A DNA stretch of 64,000 nucleotides, taken from the NCBI GenBank assembly GCA_038148375.1, contig JAYQVH010000007.1:58534-122533 (forward strand). The letters are read 5' to 3'. Below are positions 61,757 to 64,000 of the stretch, one piece after another (within the stretch, counting starts at the first letter, position 1; every line of letters starts with the position of its first letter). The notes beneath the pieces were generated by a model that saw only the letters and a program-made list of their open reading frames with translations, was not told the DNA's origin and searched no databases. Source of the DNA: CAWUEX02 sp038148375 (GTDB taxonomy: Bacteria > Pseudomonadota > Alphaproteobacteria > Rhodospirillales > Rhodospirillaceae). The position numbers were made by a program, and so were the translations under genes.

Positions 61757-63058
61757 ATGCAGATTGATCCGCCGGCGCTGACCGCCGCTCTGGACCGCGT
61801 TAAAACTCTCCACCCCAAAGTCATTGACCTGTCGCTTGGGCGCATTGAGCGTTTGCTCGCCGACCTCGGCGCGCCGCACCTGCGTGTGCCGCCAGTGATT
61901 CATGTTGCCGGCACCAACGGCAAGGGCTCGGTCGTCGCTATGATCCGTGCCGTGCTTGAGGCGTCCGGTTATCGCGTGCACGTTTATACGTCGCCGCATC
62001 TGGTGTCGTTCACGGAACGCATACGTCTCAGCGGCAGTCTGATCGACTCCGCATTGCTGGTCGACCTCATCGACTACGTATTGGAGATCAATGGCGACGC
62101 ACCGATCACGTTCTTCGAGATTACCACCGCGGTCGCGTTTCAGGCATTCGGACAAATTCCTGCGGATGTTCTCATTCTTGAGACCGGTCTCGGCGGCCGG
62201 CTAGATGCGACCAACGTAGTGCCGCATCCGGCTGCGACCGTACTGACACCGATCGGCATGGATCACATGAGCTATCTCGGCGACACTTTGAACGCCATCG
62301 CCGGAGAAAAGGCCGCGATTATGAAACCGGGAACGCCGTGCATCAGTGCGCGCCAGCATCCCGACGCGGCTGAGGTGATCAAAGCGGTCGCGGCCAAACG
62401 CGCGGTCGATGTTGCATGGCAGGATGCGGACTGGTCGGTGGAGGCGGATCCGTTCGGCACCGTGCGTTACAAAGACGCGGAAACCGAATGGTCCGTGCCG
62501 CAGCCGTCGCTCCCCGGTCCGCACCAGATCGGCAATCTTGGCGTGGCGCTGGCCACCCTGGCGCGTCTGCCGCTGTCGATCCCGTCCTTTGGGCTGCGTG
62601 CCGGGATGCGTCAGATCGACTGGCCGGCGCGGTGCCAGAAACTCACCCGCGGCCCGCTGACGGCGGGATTGCCGTCCGGGTGGGACCTGTGGCTCGACGG
62701 CGGACATAATCCGCCCGCAGGAGACGCGCTCGCTGCCTGGCTCGCGGACGAACCGGCGCCGACGGTGCTCATCACCGGCATGATGGCGAACAAGGACATC
62801 ACAGGCTTTCTTGCGCCCATCGCGCCCCACGCGCAGGCGTTGGCCGCCGTATCGATCCCCAATCACGAGGACGGGTGCGCGACACCCGAGGACATTGCCT
62901 CAGCGGCTTCGCGCGCCGGAATTCAGGATACCCTTGCCGCGCGCGATCTCGCCGCCGCGCGGGATGCTCTCACGCCTCACATCAGCGGACACCGGGGTCG
63001 GGTGTTGATCTGCGGCTCGCTGTACTTGGCCGGTGAAGTTTTAAAAACGCACGGCTAA
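61757..63058 (+). CDS. folC: Bifunctional folylpolyglutamate / dihydrofolate synthase
   Basis: 433 residues of the Mur-ligase-like FolC family. Features are the P-loop HVAGTNGKGSVVAM near 55, TSPHLVSFTERI, the ILETGLGGRLDATNVV segment with the metal-binding Glu, GMDHMSYLGDTLNAIAGEKAAIMKPG and the C-terminal DGGHNPPAGDAL. It adds glutamate to dihydropteroate and folates. ATG 61757 lies eight bases after accD. Ends five bases before the convergent gene at the window's right edge. Confidence 0.96.
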   Translation: MQIDPPALTAALDRVKTLHPKVIDLSLGRIERLLADLGAPHLRVPPVIHVAGTNGKGSVVAMIRAVLEASGYRVHVYTSPHLVSFTERIRLSGSLIDSALLVDLIDYVLEINGDAPITFFEITTAVAFQAFGQIPADVLILETGLGGRLDATNVVPHPAATVLTPIGMDHMSYLGDTLNAIAGEKAAIMKPGTPCISARQHPDAAEVIKAVAAKRAVDVAWQDADWSVEADPFGTVRYKDAETEWSVPQPSLPGPHQIGNLGVALATLARLPLSIPSFGLRAGMRQIDWPARCQKLTRGPLTAGLPSGWDLWLDGGHNPPAGDALAAWLADEPAPTVLITGMMANKDITGFLAPIAPHAQALAAVSIPNHEDGCATPEDIASAASRAGIQDTLAARDLAAARDALTPHISGHRGRVLICGSLYLAGEVLKTHG

Positions 63059-63062
63059 GAGA

Positions 63063-64000
63063 TTAGTCCGCGAGCACCACCACGCCGAGTTCCAGCAGCT
63101 TGGCGAGCTGTTTGGTGCGGATGTGGGTCACCCGGCTCTCCAAATGTTCTTTCACCTCGCGCGGTTTGAGCGAGCGGCCGCCCATGACGATCTCGCCGTC
63201 GTCGCCGCCGACCAGCTTGGTCACCACTTTCATCGCACCGTCCCAGCCTTTTTCGCAGATCGCCAACAACAGCATGGCATCGATGTTGCTGATGTCCACG
63301 GCTGTACCCGCCGCCGGCGCGGGCAACGCGAGACGCGGCAGGACCATGCCGAACTCCTTGATCATGCCGCGGGACATCGCCGTGCCCATGGCGATTTTCG
63401 GTTTGCCGGAGACAGCTACCGGCTCAGTTTCCCGGGCGAACGGAATCACTTGCCCGCCCGCAGACAGCAGCCGAGAGGCATCGACCCTTGTTATGCTCGA
63501 CAACGAGTCCAGACCCTCAATCCCGCCCATGCTGGCGATGCTCTTCGCACCTCGGGTGATGACGTTGAGCAGGGCGTCGAATGGTTCGCCGGCGTAGGAC
63601 AACTGCACGTCGCCGAAGGCGACCTGCATGTCCATTTCCTTGTGCGAAATGAGCGTGCCGAACACCAGATCCTCATTGCTCGCCAGCCATTCCTCTTCTG
63701 TGGTGAAGGAGTCGCCCTTGACCCAGACATCGCGGCGGAAGGTTTCGTTGCGGATGAAGTCGCGCTTGGCTTCCAGCTCAGCACGGCTTTTGAGGTCGCG
63801 GAACTCTTCGTACAGCGCCGGCGGCACAGCGAGATCGACCATATTGAGAAACAGCGTGGCGCAGCCTGCAAACTTCAGGCCGCCCTTTTCCATCGCCGCG
63901 CGCACTTCGGCGAAGTGAAAGGCACGCAGATTGGCGTTGAAGTATTTGTAAAGCCCCCTGGCTATGGGCCAGTTGTGAGTAGAGTTTCTGGCACGGGTGG
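63063..64000 (-). CDS. Methyltransferase regulatory-domain protein, C-terminal part (cut by window edge)
   Basis: The frame stays open to 64000, so the N-terminus is missing; about 311 residues are visible. YKYFNANLRAFHFAEVRAAMEKGGLKFAG and DFIRNETFRRDVWVKGD resemble the methyltransferase regulatory domain (PF10119), which follows a class I SAM methyltransferase domain in its family. The missing part would be that domain. Further on, SHKEMDMQVAFGDVQLSYAGEPFDALL and a terminal helical region (LKPREVKEHLESRVTHIRTKQLAKLLELGVV) follow. An internal GTG at 63905 is not the real start. Substrate unknown. Confidence 0.68.
   Translation of the reverse strand, partial: TRARNSTHNWPIARGLYKYFNANLRAFHFAEVRAAMEKGGLKFAGCATLFLNMVDLAVPPALYEEFRDLKSRAELEAKRDFIRNETFRRDVWVKGDSFTTEEEWLASNEDLVFGTLISHKEMDMQVAFGDVQLSYAGEPFDALLNVITRGAKSIASMGGIEGLDSLSSITRVDASRLLSAGGQVIPFARETEPVAVSGKPKIAMGTAMSRGMIKEFGMVLPRLALPAPAAGTAVDISNIDAMLLLAICEKGWDGAMKVVTKLVGGDDGEIVMGGRSLKPREVKEHLESRVTHIRTKQLAKLLELGVVVLAD

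Overview
The window is a gene-dense, high-GC stretch of a bacterial chromosome. Gene content and order point to an alphaproteobacterium, most likely a Rhodospirillales-type free-living or marine organism. The block aroA-cmk-rpsA-ihfB-lapA-pyrF-trpF-trpB-trpA-accD-folC, the FYDLN-type acidic protein and the rpoN/ptsN neighbourhood are all typical of that class. I saw no insertion sequence, prophage or CRISPR array.

Layout. 1-1.1 kb: end of rpoN and ptsN, separated by a structured stretch where hpf would usually sit. 1.1-11.1 kb: mostly single genes of broad families (CDP-alcohol transferase, DUF3047, DUF547, two VOC proteins, an AbrB-type membrane protein, a flavoprotein, GNAT, PAS, YdcZ). 11.2-15.8 kb: an MdeB-like homodimeric 2-oxoacid dehydrogenase E1, a divergent Lrp regulator and a DmdB-like acyl-CoA ligase, together suggesting methionine/DMSP-derived sulfur catabolism. 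16-17.7 kb: a 586-residue protein I do not recognise. 17.7-20.2 kb: a bufferin-type RiPP operon (precursor, MNIO enzyme, partner, DoxX). 20.4-23.2 kb: DUF427, a small anchored protein, an alpha/beta hydrolase and a DUF1045 protein, the last two with altered catalytic motifs.

23.4-34.2 kb is the most coherent system. It holds a bacterial ceramide locus (acyl-ACP synthetase, CerR-like reductase, ACP, serine palmitoyltransferase, GNAT-type ceramide synthase), a ceramide-kinase-like lipid kinase, a Tam41-like nucleotidyltransferase, a fatty-acid-hydroxylase-type enzyme, and an embedded LptF/LptG-like pair. This could be synthesis, head-group decoration and export of an anionic sphingolipid from one locus.

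34.3-35.1 kb: a GNAT gene preceded by a 15-codon leader peptide containing Phe-Tyr-Phe-Tyr-Phe and an overlapping antiterminator/terminator, the layout of a ribosome-mediated attenuator. 35.1-43.5 kb: membrane protein, DHFR-like reductase, BisC-type molybdoenzyme, VOC pair, DCC protein, exported methyltransferase, CpeT-like protein, MDR oxidoreductase. 43.6-48.6 kb: cobalamin riboswitch and btuB-btuF-btuC-btuD. 48.6-51.3 kb: a receiver-HPt protein and a receiver/cyclic-nucleotide-binding protein broken by one extra base. 51.5 kb onward: tRNA-Ala(GGC), FYDLN protein, then the housekeeping block, ending in a partial gene with a methyltransferase regulatory domain.

All calls rest on reading translations and DNA motifs by eye; no database search was possible.
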